Position numbers and translations under genes: made by a program. Source: Hydrogenovibrio sp. JE_KL2 (GTDB lineage: Bacteria; Pseudomonadota; Gammaproteobacteria; Thiomicrospirales; Thiomicrospiraceae). From it: DNA of 64,000 nt. Positions 1 to 8,651 of the stretch are shown piece by piece (position 1 is the first letter of the stretch; each line of letters starts with the position of its first letter). The stretch spans positions 186,001 through 250,000 of the forward strand of contig NZ_WBJR01000004.1 in NCBI RefSeq assembly GCF_009296185.1, given 5' to 3'. Under the pieces are notes generated by a model. The model was not told where the DNA came from. It did not search any database and saw only the letters and a program-made list of their open reading frames with translations.

Positions 1-77
1 TTAGTATCGCGCTACATTTCGCCATTGTTTGGTTTTTCAAACGCTCCGGTGTGAAATCTCCTACCTCAGATAAATAA
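1..77 (+). CDS. C-terminal end of an unidentified membrane protein (partial)
   Basis: In the frame starting at base 3 the sequence is open from the window edge to a TAA at 75-77. It gives a tail with one hydrophobic stretch (ALHFAIVWFF) followed by a short basic and polar end (KRSGVKSPTSDK). This is typical of the last transmembrane helix and cytoplasmic tail of an integral membrane protein. The stop lies directly before a strong hairpin terminator, which supports the reading frame. Only 24 residues are visible, so no family can be named. Confidence 0.55.
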   Translation, partial: SIALHFAIVWFFKRSGVKSPTSDK

Positions 78-101
78 AAAGCGGGCATTGCCCGCTTTTT
101 T
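76..101. terminator. Bidirectional intrinsic terminator
   Basis: A perfect 6-bp GC-rich stem (GCGGGC / GCCCGC, loop ATT) is flanked by AAAAA on the left and TTTTTT on the right, so it can act in both directions. It ends the partial plus-strand gene and the minus-strand SulP gene, whose stop is at 119. Confidence 0.85.
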
Positions 102-118
102 AATGTCTTTTCAAATCC

Positions 119-1696
119 TTATTTACCAAGTGATACATGGTAATGCGGGTCTTCAGACACATTCACTTCAATCAGCTCTTGCGCATCTGACAACAGCACC
201 TGGCACTCTGGACTCAAGTGCTTCAACACCAATTTCTTGTTGGCTTCCTGATAGCGCTTCGTCAAGCTATCAATCGCTTCCACACCCGTGTGGTCGTAAA
301 CACGAGAATGCTGGAAATCAATCTGCACGCATTCAGGATCGTTGTTCACATCAAACATCTCAACAAAGTTTTGTGCGGATGCAAAGAACAGCGGACCATG
401 AACCTTGTAGATTTTAGCGATCTTACCGTCTTTCTCGACAATAGAACTTTCCAACATGATACGTTGCGCGTGTTGCCAAGCAAACACCAACGCAGACACA
501 ATCACCCCGGCAATCACCGCCACAGCCAAATCGAAGATAACCGTCAATGCCGTTACCAAAACCATCACGAACGCATCGGCTTTGCTCATGCCGCGCATGA
601 TATTCCAACTTGACCAGTTGAAAGTCGCTATCACCACAAAGAACATCAAACCAACCAATGCACCAATCGGCACATCTTCAATCAATGGTGATGCCACCAG
701 TACGATTATCAGCAAACCTAACGCCGCAGAGATACCCGACAAGCGTCCAATACCACCGGAGTTGACGTTGATCATAGACTGACCAATCAACGCACAGCCC
801 CCCATCGTACCGACTGCACCAGACACGCAGTTTGCCGCACCCAGCGCAACACACTCTTTGTTACCTTGGCCGCGCGTTTGGGTAATGTCGTCAATCAATG
901 TCATTGTCAGCAAAGACTCGGTGGTTCCGACGATGGTTAAAATCACCGCATACGGCAAGACAATCCAAAGCGTATGCAAACTAAAGAAGTCTGCAGGTAA
1001 TAAGCCCCACCAGCTCGCACCTTGGAAACCACCCTCAATACCATCACCAAAAATCAACGACTCCAATGTCCCGTGTACAGAAGCTTTATCCCCTACAGTA
1101 ACGGTATTGATGTCAAACAACATCACCACCACTGTTACCAGAACAATTGCCGCCAATGCCGATGGCACCGCCTTGGTTAAACGTGGTAGCAAATAAATAA
1201 TTGCCATGGTTGCCGCGATGATTGCAATCATCGCATAGAGTGCATCGCCATTTAACCAGTGACCCGATGCATCTTTAAATTGCGTGAATTGCGCCATGAG
1301 AATGACCAATGCCAGCCCGTTGACAAACCCGAGCATAACCGGACTTGGCACCATTCGGATAAAGCGCCCCCACTTCATCACCCCGATAATGATTTGGAAA
1401 ACCCCCATCAGAATAACCGCGGCAAACAAATAATGTGCGCCATGTTCCATGACCAGATGCATCATGACTACCGCAAGTGAACCGGCAGCGGCAGAAATCA
1501 TCCCTGGACGACCGCCGAACATTGAGGTGATAAACCCGACGATAATCGCAGCAAAAAGCCCTACCAATGGATGCACGCCGGCCACAAAAGCAAATGCCAC
1601 CGCTTCCGGCACCAATGCCAGAGAAACGGTTATCCCGGATAAGGTATCGGCTTTATACTTACGCCAGTCAAAGCCATTCGCGACTGCATCACTCAT
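119..1696 (-). CDS. SulP-family anion permease with STAS domain
   Basis: An inner-membrane SLC26/SulP transporter of 525 residues. The first roughly 400 residues hold many hydrophobic helices, beginning with the SulP signature region around ALVPEAVAFAFVAGVHPLVG. The C-terminal ~110 residues form a cytoplasmic STAS domain, with DHTG at the loop where anti-sigma antagonists carry the phospho-acceptor. I chose the ATG at 1696 because AAAGGA sits 8 nt upstream; an ATG three codons earlier would touch that ribosome site. SulP proteins carry sulfate, or bicarbonate as in cyanobacterial BicA. In sulfur-oxidising autotrophs of this group SulP proteins have been implicated in inorganic-carbon uptake, which would suit the alpha-carbonic anhydrase gene at 19.8 kb. 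The substrate cannot be read from the sequence. Confidence 0.9.
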   Translation of the reverse strand: MSDAVANGFDWRKYKADTLSGITVSLALVPEAVAFAFVAGVHPLVGLFAAIIVGFITSMFGGRPGMISAAAGSLAVVMMHLVMEHGAHYLFAAVILMGVFQIIIGVMKWGRFIRMVPSPVMLGFVNGLALVILMAQFTQFKDASGHWLNGDALYAMIAIIAATMAIIYLLPRLTKAVPSALAAIVLVTVVVMLFDINTVTVGDKASVHGTLESLIFGDGIEGGFQGASWWGLLPADFFSLHTLWIVLPYAVILTIVGTTESLLTMTLIDDITQTRGQGNKECVALGAANCVSGAVGTMGGCALIGQSMINVNSGGIGRLSGISAALGLLIIVLVASPLIEDVPIGALVGLMFFVVIATFNWSSWNIMRGMSKADAFVMVLVTALTVIFDLAVAVIAGVIVSALVFAWQHAQRIMLESSIVEKDGKIAKIYKVHGPLFFASAQNFVEMFDVNNDPECVQIDFQHSRVYDHTGVEAIDSLTKRYQEANKKLVLKHLSPECQVLLSDAQELIEVNVSEDPHYHVSLGK

Positions 1697-1808
1697 TAAA
1701 GTCATCCTTTTTTAAATTTTATTGGGTGCAAATTCTAACAGAAAGCAGGTAGACTAGCGAATCAAGAGGGAAATAAGCCTGTAAATTCGATAGGTGAAGA
1801 GACTTTTT

Positions 1809-1973
1809 ATGGAATACATCAATGAGATTGCAATCGGTGCTGTCGTGGTACTGTTAGGCGCGCATTTCGGCCTGCACTTTTACTTCAAGGCCATCAAGAA
1901 AAAACAAGATAAACAACGTGCTGCAAAGCGAGCTGCCCAATCGAGAGAACCCCACGTAGAAAAGTCTGAGTAA
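1809..1973 (+). CDS. Small single-pass membrane protein, 54 aa, unknown function
   Basis: An ATG ORF ending in TAA, preceded by AGGTGAAGAG as a plausible ribosome site. The product starts MEYINEIAIGAVVVLLGAHF, has one hydrophobic helix at about residues 7-26, and then a strongly basic segment (KAIKKKQDKQRAAKRAAQ) with an acidic end. This fits a one-helix inner-membrane protein with a cytoplasmic basic tail. It is divergent from the SulP gene, with a 112-bp shared promoter region, and is followed by a 19-mer repeat and a terminator. No family is recognised. The reading frame, ribosome site, hydrophobic pattern and terminator together support a real gene. Confidence 0.6.
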   Translation: MEYINEIAIGAVVVLLGAHFGLHFYFKAIKKKQDKQRAAKRAAQSREPHVEKSE

Positions 1974-1980
1974 TCTCATA

Positions 1981-1998
1981 CCCAACCTGGCAGATTTT
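1981..1998 (+). repeat. 19-mer family repeat, copy 1 (18 of 19 bases)
   Basis: CCCAACCTGGCAGATTTT, starting 8 bp after the stop of the small membrane ORF. It is one of 14 copies of CCCCAACCTGGYAGATTTT in the window. Confidence 0.9.
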
Positions 1999-2011
1999 CA
2001 CTGCCAAAAAC

Positions 2012-2042
2012 AAAAAAGGCGAATCAACCGATTCGCCCTTTA
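2012..2042. terminator. Bidirectional intrinsic terminator
   Basis: An 8-bp perfect stem GGCGAATC / GATTCGCC with loop AACC at 2018-2037. It is flanked by AAAAAA on the left, which reads as a U-tract on the minus strand after ppnP, and by CTTTA on the right. It separates the convergent small ORF and ppnP. Confidence 0.85.
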
Positions 2043-2071
2043 AACATTTGAAACCTGTCGGCTTACACGGC

Positions 2072-2383
2072 TTACAAATAAGAACAGCAATAATCCGCAA
2101 CTGTCTTCACTTTAATGCCGAATTTCGAGTTTCCAGGCACTTCAAAAGTTTCGCCCGCTGGAATCGCCTTCCACTCAGTTTCACCTGGCAACAGCACTTC
2201 AACATCGCCTGCCAACATTTCCATAATTTCAGGCGCTTCAGTACCGAACTCATAATCACCCGGTAGCAAAATACCCAAGGTCTTCTTCGAACCGTCAGCA
2301 AACAATAACGTGCGACTGGTGACCTTACCATCATAATAGATATTTGCCGCTTTAACGGCCGTGACATTATCAAATTGAGACAT
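2072..2383 (-). CDS. ppnP: Pyrimidine/purine nucleoside phosphorylase PpnP
   Basis: A 103-residue single-cupin protein of the PpnP (YaiE, DUF1255) family. These enzymes split nucleosides with phosphate to give the free base and ribose 1-phosphate, with broad base specificity. Recognisable family features are YYDGKV near the N terminus, [27 protein letters not shown] in the middle, the [13 protein letters not shown] cupin strand and the aromatic C-terminal CCSYL. Length matches the family (about 95 residues in E. coli). AAGGA lies 7 nt before the ATG. It stands alone between convergent and tandem neighbours and probably serves nucleoside salvage. Confidence 0.93.
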   Translation of the reverse strand: MSQFDNVTAVKAANIYYDGKVTSRTLLFADGSKKTLGILLPGDYEFGTEAPEIMEMLAGDVEVLLPGETEWKAIPAGETFEVPGNSKFGIKVKTVADYCCSYL

Positions 2384-2451
2384 TGTTTTTCCTTAGTGTC
2401 TTAAAGCACCTGAAAGGTACCCTGTTGAAATTGGAGCGAATTATAACGAAA

Positions 2452-2901
2452 TCAACTTTTACTAGCCATAAAGATTTCTGCCAGAAATAAAAGCAACGAA
2501 ACAATCAGGCAAAACATGGCGAAGACAAACAGAATTGAAATCAATGCCGCCGCATGGAAGGAAAACAGCGTGCTTAAAAACATCACCATAATCACCAACG
2601 CCACCCACAAACCTGTCATGGTGCAAAATAAAATCGATAAATTCACGTTTCGAGAGCGTTTGTGCAAACGGTTTTGCTTGCGTCTGACTGCATCCGAACG
2701 GCGATCAATCGGGCTTTCGGCGCGATGGGCAATTAGAAAGTTTTCCAAACTTTCCACCTTGTCTTTGATGCGGTTCAACCGATTAACCAGAACGTTCAAC
2801 AACCCACTAACCCCCGCCAAAAGAAATACGGGCGCAACCGAGAGTTGAATGAAATGTGAAACGACATTGACAGAATCGCCTGTCATAATTTGATCAATCA
2901 T
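2452..2901 (-). CDS. DUF2721 family membrane protein
   Basis: A 149-residue integral membrane protein. An N-terminal helix (FIQLSVAPVFLLAGVSGLLNVL) is followed by a charged cytoplasmic segment (NRLNRIKDKVESLE...RRSDAVRRKQNRLHKRSRN), then two strongly hydrophobic helices at about 90-145. This arrangement and the LAGVSGLLNVLVNRLNRI segment fit the DUF2721 family, whose function is unknown. It lies 41 bp beyond the gloA stop on the same strand and may be cotranscribed with it. Confidence 0.75.
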   Translation of the reverse strand: MIDQIMTGDSVNVVSHFIQLSVAPVFLLAGVSGLLNVLVNRLNRIKDKVESLENFLIAHRAESPIDRRSDAVRRKQNRLHKRSRNVNLSILFCTMTGLWVALVIMVMFLSTLFSFHAAALISILFVFAMFCLIVSLLLFLAEIFMASKS

Positions 2902-2942
2902 CCTAAACCGTCCTCAACTTAGTGAACCTTAACTGAGTAACC

Positions 2943-3338
2943 TTAACCGCGAACGTGATTTTCGCCAATGAACTCTATCTGATAACCGTCAGGATCTTCA
3001 ATAAAGGCAATAATCGTAGTACCTGCATTCATCGGCCCTGCTTCGCGGATCACCTTTCCGCCTGCCGCTTTTACCGCCTCTGTCGTTTTGTAAACATCCG
3101 GTACTTCTATCGCGATGTGACCATAACCGCTTCCCAAATCGTAAGATTCGACGCCCCAGTTATACGTCAGTTCAAGCACGGTATTGCTGTCTTCATCGCC
3201 ATAACCCAAAAATGCCAAAGTGAACTCTCCAGCAGGGTAATCTTTCTGACGCAACAGCTTCATGCCCAATACATTAGTATAGAAATCAATCGACTTCTGT
3301 AAATCACCCACTCGTAACATTGTATGTAGCAATCGCAT
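2943..3338 (-). CDS. gloA: Lactoylglutathione lyase (glyoxalase I)
   Basis: A 131-residue metalloenzyme that isomerises the methylglyoxal-glutathione hemithioacetal to S-lactoylglutathione in the cytoplasm. The four metal ligands of the E. coli enzyme are all present at the same positions: H5, E56, H74 and E122. Other landmarks are [20 protein letters not shown] at the start and [12 protein letters not shown] at the end. The ATG is preceded by GGAG at good spacing. Lengths around 130-135 are usual for the bacterial Ni/Co-type enzyme. Confidence 0.97.
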   Translation of the reverse strand: MRLLHTMLRVGDLQKSIDFYTNVLGMKLLRQKDYPAGEFTLAFLGYGDEDSNTVLELTYNWGVESYDLGSGYGHIAIEVPDVYKTTEAVKAAGGKVIREAGPMNAGTTIIAFIEDPDGYQIEFIGENHVRG

Positions 3339-3408
3339 TGAATTTTCTCCTTACTAAAGGGCGGCTTACGGCATAAACCACCCAATGAAACTTAATTAAA
3401 CCGCTGCC

Positions 3409-4683
3409 TTAGCCAACTTTAGCCAACGCCTGCTCGATATCCGCAATAATATCATCGATATGCTCGATACCGATCGACAAGCGAATCAAATCTTCAGAAA
3501 CACCCGCTTTTGCTAATTCTTCTGGATTCAATTGACGGTGAGTCGTCGTTGCCGGGTGGCATGCTAAAGATTTCGCATCCCCAATGTTTACCAGACGCAG
3601 AATCATCTGCAATGCATCAATAAACTGACCACCTGCTTCACGCCCGCCTTTGATACCGAAACTTAAAATACCTGACGCACGCCCTTTAGTGATTTTTTGA
3701 CAAACGGCATGATATTTATCATTACTAAGTGCTGCATAGTTCACCCAAGAGACTTTTGGATGTTGTTGTAGATATTCAGCGACCTTTAAGGAATTATCAC
3801 AGTGACGTTCCATGCGTAAGCCTAAAGTCTCCAATCCTTGCAACAACAAGAACGCGCTATGCGCAGACAAGGCCGCACCGGTATTACGCAAAGGTACAAC
3901 TCGGCTACGCGCGATAAAAGCCGCCGCACCAAACTGCTCGGTGTAAACCACGCCATGATAAGAAGGGTCAGGCTCATTCAGCATCGGGAAACGTTCTTTG
4001 TGAGCGACCCAATCAAACTTACCGGAGTCAACAATCATCCCACCGATAGTCGTACCGTGACCACCGATAAACTTGGTCAATGCATGAACAACAATGTCCG
4101 CTCCAAAATCAATTGGACGACACAAGTAAGGCGTTGCTACCGTGTTATCAACAATCAACGGAATACCATGTTTATGCGCAATATCGGCCAGCTTGGCAAT
4201 ATCGACCACATTGCCGGCTGGATTACCGATAGATTCACAGAAAATCGCGCGAGTCTTATCGTCAACCGCCGCCTCAAATCCTTCATAATCGTCTGCCTTA
4301 ATCATGCGAACTTCCAAACCTTGGCGAGGTAAGGTATGCGCAAATAGATTATAGGTTCCACCATAGAGCTGGCTAGTGCTGAGAATATTGTCTCCCGCCT
4401 GCGCAATGGTTTGAATTGCATAAAGAATTGATGACATCCCTGAAGCAACAGCCAATCCCGCAATACCGCCTTCCATTGCCGCTACACGCTTTTCAAGCAC
4501 ATCACAGGTCGGGTTCATCATACGGCTGTAAATATTACCCGGCACTTTCAGGTCAAATAAGTCGGCACCGTGCTGCGTATCATCAAACGTATAGGAAGTG
4601 GTTTGATAAATCGGTACTGCCGCCGATTTAGTGGTACTTTCCGATTCATAACCGTGGTGCAATGCAATAGATTCCAGTTTCAT
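3409..4683 (-). CDS. metY: O-acetylhomoserine (thiol)-lyase, Cys/Met PLP enzyme
   Basis: A 424-residue PLP enzyme of the Cys/Met metabolism family that makes homocysteine from O-acetylhomoserine and sulfide. The protein starts MKLESIALHHGYES and contains PIYQTTSYTFDDTQHGADLF, typical of MetY. The PLP lysine lies in HALTKFIGGHGTTIGG and the cofactor aspartate in IPLIVDNTVATPYL. I set the start at 4683, where AAGGA lies 5 nt upstream; the ORF reads 19 codons further but without a ribosome site. A sulfide-using homocysteine synthase suits a sulfur oxidiser. Cystathionine gamma-synthase is a less likely alternative given the long MetY-type insert. Confidence 0.93.
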   Translation of the reverse strand: MKLESIALHHGYESESTTKSAAVPIYQTTSYTFDDTQHGADLFDLKVPGNIYSRMMNPTCDVLEKRVAAMEGGIAGLAVASGMSSILYAIQTIAQAGDNILSTSQLYGGTYNLFAHTLPRQGLEVRMIKADDYEGFEAAVDDKTRAIFCESIGNPAGNVVDIAKLADIAHKHGIPLIVDNTVATPYLCRPIDFGADIVVHALTKFIGGHGTTIGGMIVDSGKFDWVAHKERFPMLNEPDPSYHGVVYTEQFGAAAFIARSRVVPLRNTGAALSAHSAFLLLQGLETLGLRMERHCDNSLKVAEYLQQHPKVSWVNYAALSNDKYHAVCQKITKGRASGILSFGIKGGREAGGQFIDALQMILRLVNIGDAKSLACHPATTTHRQLNPEELAKAGVSEDLIRLSIGIEHIDDIIADIEQALAKVG

Positions 4684-4810
4684 AGCTATCCTTCTCTTCG
4701 TTAAGTTGAGCCGCACCAGTACAAACCTGGAAAATTCCAACCAGATTTAGTGCGTTGTATTTATTATGTTTTTACCAAAAAACACTTCAAATGAATTTTT
4801 TTCATCTAAG

Positions 4811-4839
4811 TATGTAGAAAATTAATACTTATTTTTCAA
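4811..4839 (-). promoter_or_regulatory. Candidate sigma-70 promoter of metY
   Basis: On the minus strand TTGAAA is followed after exactly 17 nt by TACATA, about 130 nt before the metY start, in an AT-rich 256-bp intergenic stretch. The -35 is good and the -10 partial. No S-box or SAM riboswitch structure was seen in the leader. Confidence 0.35.
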
Positions 4840-4939
4840 TAACATAGATTAAATCAGAACCGTCATAGTAAAGAGATTTAGAGTGACTGTCAAACCTCTT
4901 CTCACCATGAACATACGGAGCTCAAATACCGACCTTCAT

Positions 4940-6109
4940 CTATTTATTGACCCACTTCCAAGTAATCACCAACGCAATCAAAATGGCAAAAGCACTAATA
5001 CCAAATGCCAAGTTCGCTCCGCCGCTTTGCCAAGCGTACCCTGCAACCAGCATACCTACACCACCACCAAAACCATGGCTTGCCGAAGCATAGATTGCCT
5101 GCCCTCTGCTCTGATTGGCGCCATGAAAGTGTTCATCTATCAAATGTATTGCCGCCGCATGTAGCAAACCGTAGCTGGCAGCATGAAAAGTCTGAGCCAA
5201 AATTAACAGACTCAGCCAATCCACAACCCATGGAATCATCAGCCAGCGAGCCAACGTCAGCATAAGACTGATAATCAGTAGCAACTTAACGCTGAAAGAG
5301 CGGAACAACCAAGGCATGAAAAAGAACACGCCTATCTCCGCAATCACCCCCACCGACCACAACCAGGCGATAGCCGTTTGGTCATAGCCATGCGCTTCGA
5401 GAAAAATACTATAGAAGCTGTAGTAAGCACCGTGGGAGAACTGCACCAGTACCGTCACCAACAATAAACTGATAACCCAAGGACGCTGTAAAATCGTCAA
5501 AAAGCTTAACGCATGATCGGTTGTTTCTTCAACAGGTTTGGAGACCTTAAAATCTTGAACACTGAACATGGTGAAAAACACCACCAGCGAAATTCCCCAA
5601 AGTACAAACGGGTAAATTTGATAAGCACTATCCGCGGTAGTTTGTAACTGCCATCCAACGCCCATAACGGCAACAATAAACCCAACCGAGCCCCAAAGCC
5701 GGATTTGCCCATAGCGCTCTTTTAAACCCGCCAGATTTGAAAAGGTATAAGATTCAAACAACGGCAACGCTGCATGGAAGAAGAAACTGAAAAAGAACAC
5801 CGTCAACAACAGGCCGGAAAAACTATTTAGAAACAAAAACCCGGTTGCAGACAATAGCGTAAGAAAACCCATCCAACGCAGCCAGTAAACAGGTTCCCCG
5901 CTTCTATCTGCCAGCCAGCCGAGCAGGTTAGGCGCAATAATTTTGGTACCAACAAATACCGCCATCAACTGCCCTATTTGAATCGCGTCCAATCCCAAGG
6001 ATTGATAGTACAAGCTGATATACGGAATCACAGCACCAAATAAGGTGAAATAAAAGAAATAGAATCCCGACAGTTTAGGATAGGCTTGTTTATAGGCGGT
6101 TTGCGGCAT
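4940..6109 (-). CDS. MFS transporter, phenylpropionate-permease-like (HcaT/YcaD type)
   Basis: A 389-residue, 12-helix major facilitator of the MFS_1-like group that includes HcaT. It opens with YPKLSGFYFFYFTLFGAVIPYISLYYQSLG, typical of that group, and carries the intracellular loop after helix 2 as LLGWLADRSG. Substrate cannot be inferred. It lies upstream of metY on the same strand, 256 bp away, and downstream of aroC, so it need not be functionally linked to either. Confidence 0.85.
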   Translation of the reverse strand: MPQTAYKQAYPKLSGFYFFYFTLFGAVIPYISLYYQSLGLDAIQIGQLMAVFVGTKIIAPNLLGWLADRSGEPVYWLRWMGFLTLLSATGFLFLNSFSGLLLTVFFFSFFFHAALPLFESYTFSNLAGLKERYGQIRLWGSVGFIVAVMGVGWQLQTTADSAYQIYPFVLWGISLVVFFTMFSVQDFKVSKPVEETTDHALSFLTILQRPWVISLLLVTVLVQFSHGAYYSFYSIFLEAHGYDQTAIAWLWSVGVIAEIGVFFFMPWLFRSFSVKLLLIISLMLTLARWLMIPWVVDWLSLLILAQTFHAASYGLLHAAAIHLIDEHFHGANQSRGQAIYASASHGFGGGVGMLVAGYAWQSGGANLAFGISAFAILIALVITWKWVNK

Positions 6110-6206
6110 GAGCTAAAACCTTAAAAACAGACAAAGAAGGGCAGATCAAATTGCCGACAATTTTTAGAAATTTGCCGGCTTGAGTTTCAGTTGATTTCTA
6201 ATGGCT

Positions 6207-7307
6207 TTAACGCTCTGCGTTGGCTAAATCCATAATCGGCGGCACCACATCGCCGTTCTGGGCGCGGTTACGCATAAAATGATCCATCAACACCAATGCA
6301 ACCTTTGCCTCGGCGATAGGCGTCGCGCGAATTCCCACGCAAGGGTCATGACGCCCCTTAGTCACCATCTCAATCGCCTCGCCATCACGGTTGACGCTCT
6401 TGCCCGGCGTCATAATGCTGGAAGTCGGTTTCAATGCGATGTGAGCAACAATATCTTGCCCGGTTGAAATTCCGCCCAAAATCCCACCAGAGTGGTTGGA
6501 CAAGAAACCTTCCGGTGACATCTCATCTCTGTGCTCAGTGCCACGCTGTGCCGCTACCGCGAAGCCATCGCCTATCTCAACACCCTTCACGGCATTAATG
6601 CTCATTAAAGCATGTGCCAAATCGGCATCCAAGCGATCAAAAACCGGCTCGCCCAATCCAACCGGAACATTTCTGGCAACAATCGTAATCTTTGCACCCA
6701 CAGAGTCTTTTTGCTTCAGCAGGTTGTCCATATATTCACGGATTTCTTCGCGCTTTTCCGAGCTTGGACAAAAGTATTCGTTGTCATTATCAAACGGCCA
6801 GCTGACCTCTTCGATCTTGATAGGACCTAATTGAGACAAATAGCCTTTGATTTCAATCCCTAAACGTTCTTTCAGATACTTTTTCGCAATCGCGCCTGCG
6901 GCGACACGCATCGCCGTTTCACGCGCAGATGAACGCCCGCCACCACGGTAATCGCGAATGCCATACTTTTGCGTGTAGGTGTAGTCAGCATGAGAAGGAC
7001 GGAAAGTTTCCGCCACTTTGGCATAATCTTTTGAACGTTGGTCGGTGTTGTGGATGATCAATCCAATCGGCGTACCGGTGGTTTTACCTTCAAACACACC
7101 TGACAAAATCTGCACCTTGTCGTCTTCACGGCGCGCCGTAGCATGCTTTGAGGTACCCGGTTTACGACGATCCAGTTCGATTTGAATATCTTCTTCCGTC
7201 AGTTCCATGCCTGGAGGGCAACCGTCGATGATCGCACCCAATGCAATACCGTGGCTTTCTCCAAAAGTGGTGACACGAAAATTTTGTCCTAATGTATTAC
7301 CCGACAT
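6207..7307 (-). CDS. aroC: Chorismate synthase
   Basis: A 366-residue enzyme making chorismate from 5-enolpyruvylshikimate 3-phosphate, using reduced FMN. Family signatures are visible: [20 protein letters not shown] at the N terminus, [17 protein letters not shown], the [20 protein letters not shown] flavin-site segment and [21 protein letters not shown] set the start at ATG 7307, which gives the canonical N terminus; a TTG five codons upstream is open but would add MRSKS without support. Length is standard. Confidence 0.98.
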   Translation of the reverse strand: MSGNTLGQNFRVTTFGESHGIALGAIIDGCPPGMELTEEDIQIELDRRKPGTSKHATARREDDKVQILSGVFEGKTTGTPIGLIIHNTDQRSKDYAKVAETFRPSHADYTYTQKYGIRDYRGGGRSSARETAMRVAAGAIAKKYLKERLGIEIKGYLSQLGPIKIEEVSWPFDNDNEYFCPSSEKREEIREYMDNLLKQKDSVGAKITIVARNVPVGLGEPVFDRLDADLAHALMSINAVKGVEIGDGFAVAAQRGTEHRDEMSPEGFLSNHSGGILGGISTGQDIVAHIALKPTSSIMTPGKSVNRDGEAIEMVTKGRHDPCVGIRATPIAEAKVALVLMDHFMRNRAQNGDVVPPIMDLANAER

Positions 7308-7451
7308 AGATTTGCTTCTCAAAACCTTGATTAAATCAGCCTATTATACAAGAGGCTCGAAAATGGCGCGACTTGAAATTCCTTGAAGAACCCTGTTAGA
7401 CTTAGTCGTCATCAATCAACAGAACACTCCCATCAAAACAAAGGCGATATG

Positions 7452-8576
7452 ATGACAGACAAGAGACCAAACCTATCAAGTAAACATATTTACATTTCTT
7501 TTTTGTCTGTAAATGTCACTCTAAGCGCGCTCTTCCTACCCTCAATCTCCTACGCCAGTCCTCAAATCTCAGGGGGCGTCTGGTTCAATTACAACCAAAA
7601 CCTAACCAAGGGCGCTAAGAATCCGAACAACGGCAACTTTGGAGATGAAGCACTGATTCTTTATGCTGACGACAAGGCAAAACCCGGCAAAGGAAACTGG
7701 TCCTACTCAATGGAATGGCGAATGGGACCTGGGAGTTTCACCGACCCCAAACACAACTCAACCGGAAGTGAAATGACCATGCACAAAGCTTGGCTTGGGT
7801 TTGATCTGACTAAGAACAGTATCTTACGTATTGGTAAAAGCCAAGTTCCTTTTGGCTGGAAAACCTATAATTTCTGGCCCGGAGATATGTTACTCGGTGC
7901 TTATGGCGACCAAATGGATGTCGGGCTAAAACTCAGCGGACAGCAATCTAAGTGGCATTATGACTTGGCTTACTTCCACCAGGACGATTGGGGAACAACC
8001 AGTAGTGATACCACTGACGACAACAATCATTGGGGTTCCCGTTCCGGCGGCGCTTCTCAATACCGCAAAGTACAGACTTTTGTTGGGAATGCCGGTTACG
8101 AATTTTTACCGGGCCAAACGCTCGGCGTATCGTTGCAAAGCGGTAAACTACAAGACTTAACCGTCACCCAGAAACCGTTGAGTGGAGACCACTATGCCGG
8201 CGTCATTTACTATAAAGGTAAATTCGACAATACCTTCTTCAACGCCCAAATTCTCGATACTCACAGAAACCTCCCAAAAAGCTTTGCGGCAACCAATAGC
8301 TTGACCAGAAAAACCGCGACCAATCGCTACGCATTGGAACTAGGGCAAAGCCATAACCAATGGACCTACTACATTGATGCCAGCTGGGCAAATAGCAAAA
8401 CCAGCGGCCACAACCACGATATGGTCTCGGCTTATGCTCCCGGCATCAAATACAAATACGGTCCAGGCTGGATTTATGCCGAGTACTTAACCCAAAGTGG
8501 CGATATTGACATGAATGGCGACGTCACCAAGGGAGACTTCTCCGCCATTTATTTAACCCTCGACTATTACTTCTGA
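7452..8576 (+). CDS. Outer-membrane beta-barrel porin-like protein
   Basis: A 374-residue exported protein. An N-terminal signal peptide ends near SISYA-SPQISG. The mature part is a series of alternating amphipathic strands rich in Tyr, Trp, Gly and Asn, and the last residue is an aromatic Phe (LTLDYYF), the BAM-recognised barrel end. The segment LRIGKSQVPFGWKTYNFWPGDM resembles O/P-type porins. Two adjacent ATGs exist at 7449 and 7452; AAGG spacing (7 nt) favours the second. It lies 75 bp upstream of a BCCT transporter gene on the same strand, so it may form the outer-membrane entry route for the same solute. Substrate unknown. Confidence 0.8.
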   Translation: MTDKRPNLSSKHIYISFLSVNVTLSALFLPSISYASPQISGGVWFNYNQNLTKGAKNPNNGNFGDEALILYADDKAKPGKGNWSYSMEWRMGPGSFTDPKHNSTGSEMTMHKAWLGFDLTKNSILRIGKSQVPFGWKTYNFWPGDMLLGAYGDQMDVGLKLSGQQSKWHYDLAYFHQDDWGTTSSDTTDDNNHWGSRSGGASQYRKVQTFVGNAGYEFLPGQTLGVSLQSGKLQDLTVTQKPLSGDHYAGVIYYKGKFDNTFFNAQILDTHRNLPKSFAATNSLTRKTATNRYALELGQSHNQWTYYIDASWANSKTSGHNHDMVSAYAPGIKYKYGPGWIYAEYLTQSGDIDMNGDVTKGDFSAIYLTLDYYF

Positions 8577-8651
8577 TGATTGACGTTTTCAGGAAGACTT
8601 TCACTATGACATAACGCATCCATTTAATATTCAAGACCCAAAGGTTCTAGC

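Noticed and set aside
4684-4939. SAM or S-box riboswitch before metY
   Set aside because: The leader is AT-rich and I could not find the conserved stems of any SAM riboswitch class.
7371-7400. Sigma-32-like site before the porin gene
   Set aside because: CTTGAAA is followed after 12 nt by CCCTGTTA, which lacks CCCCAT, and the gene has no heat-shock link.
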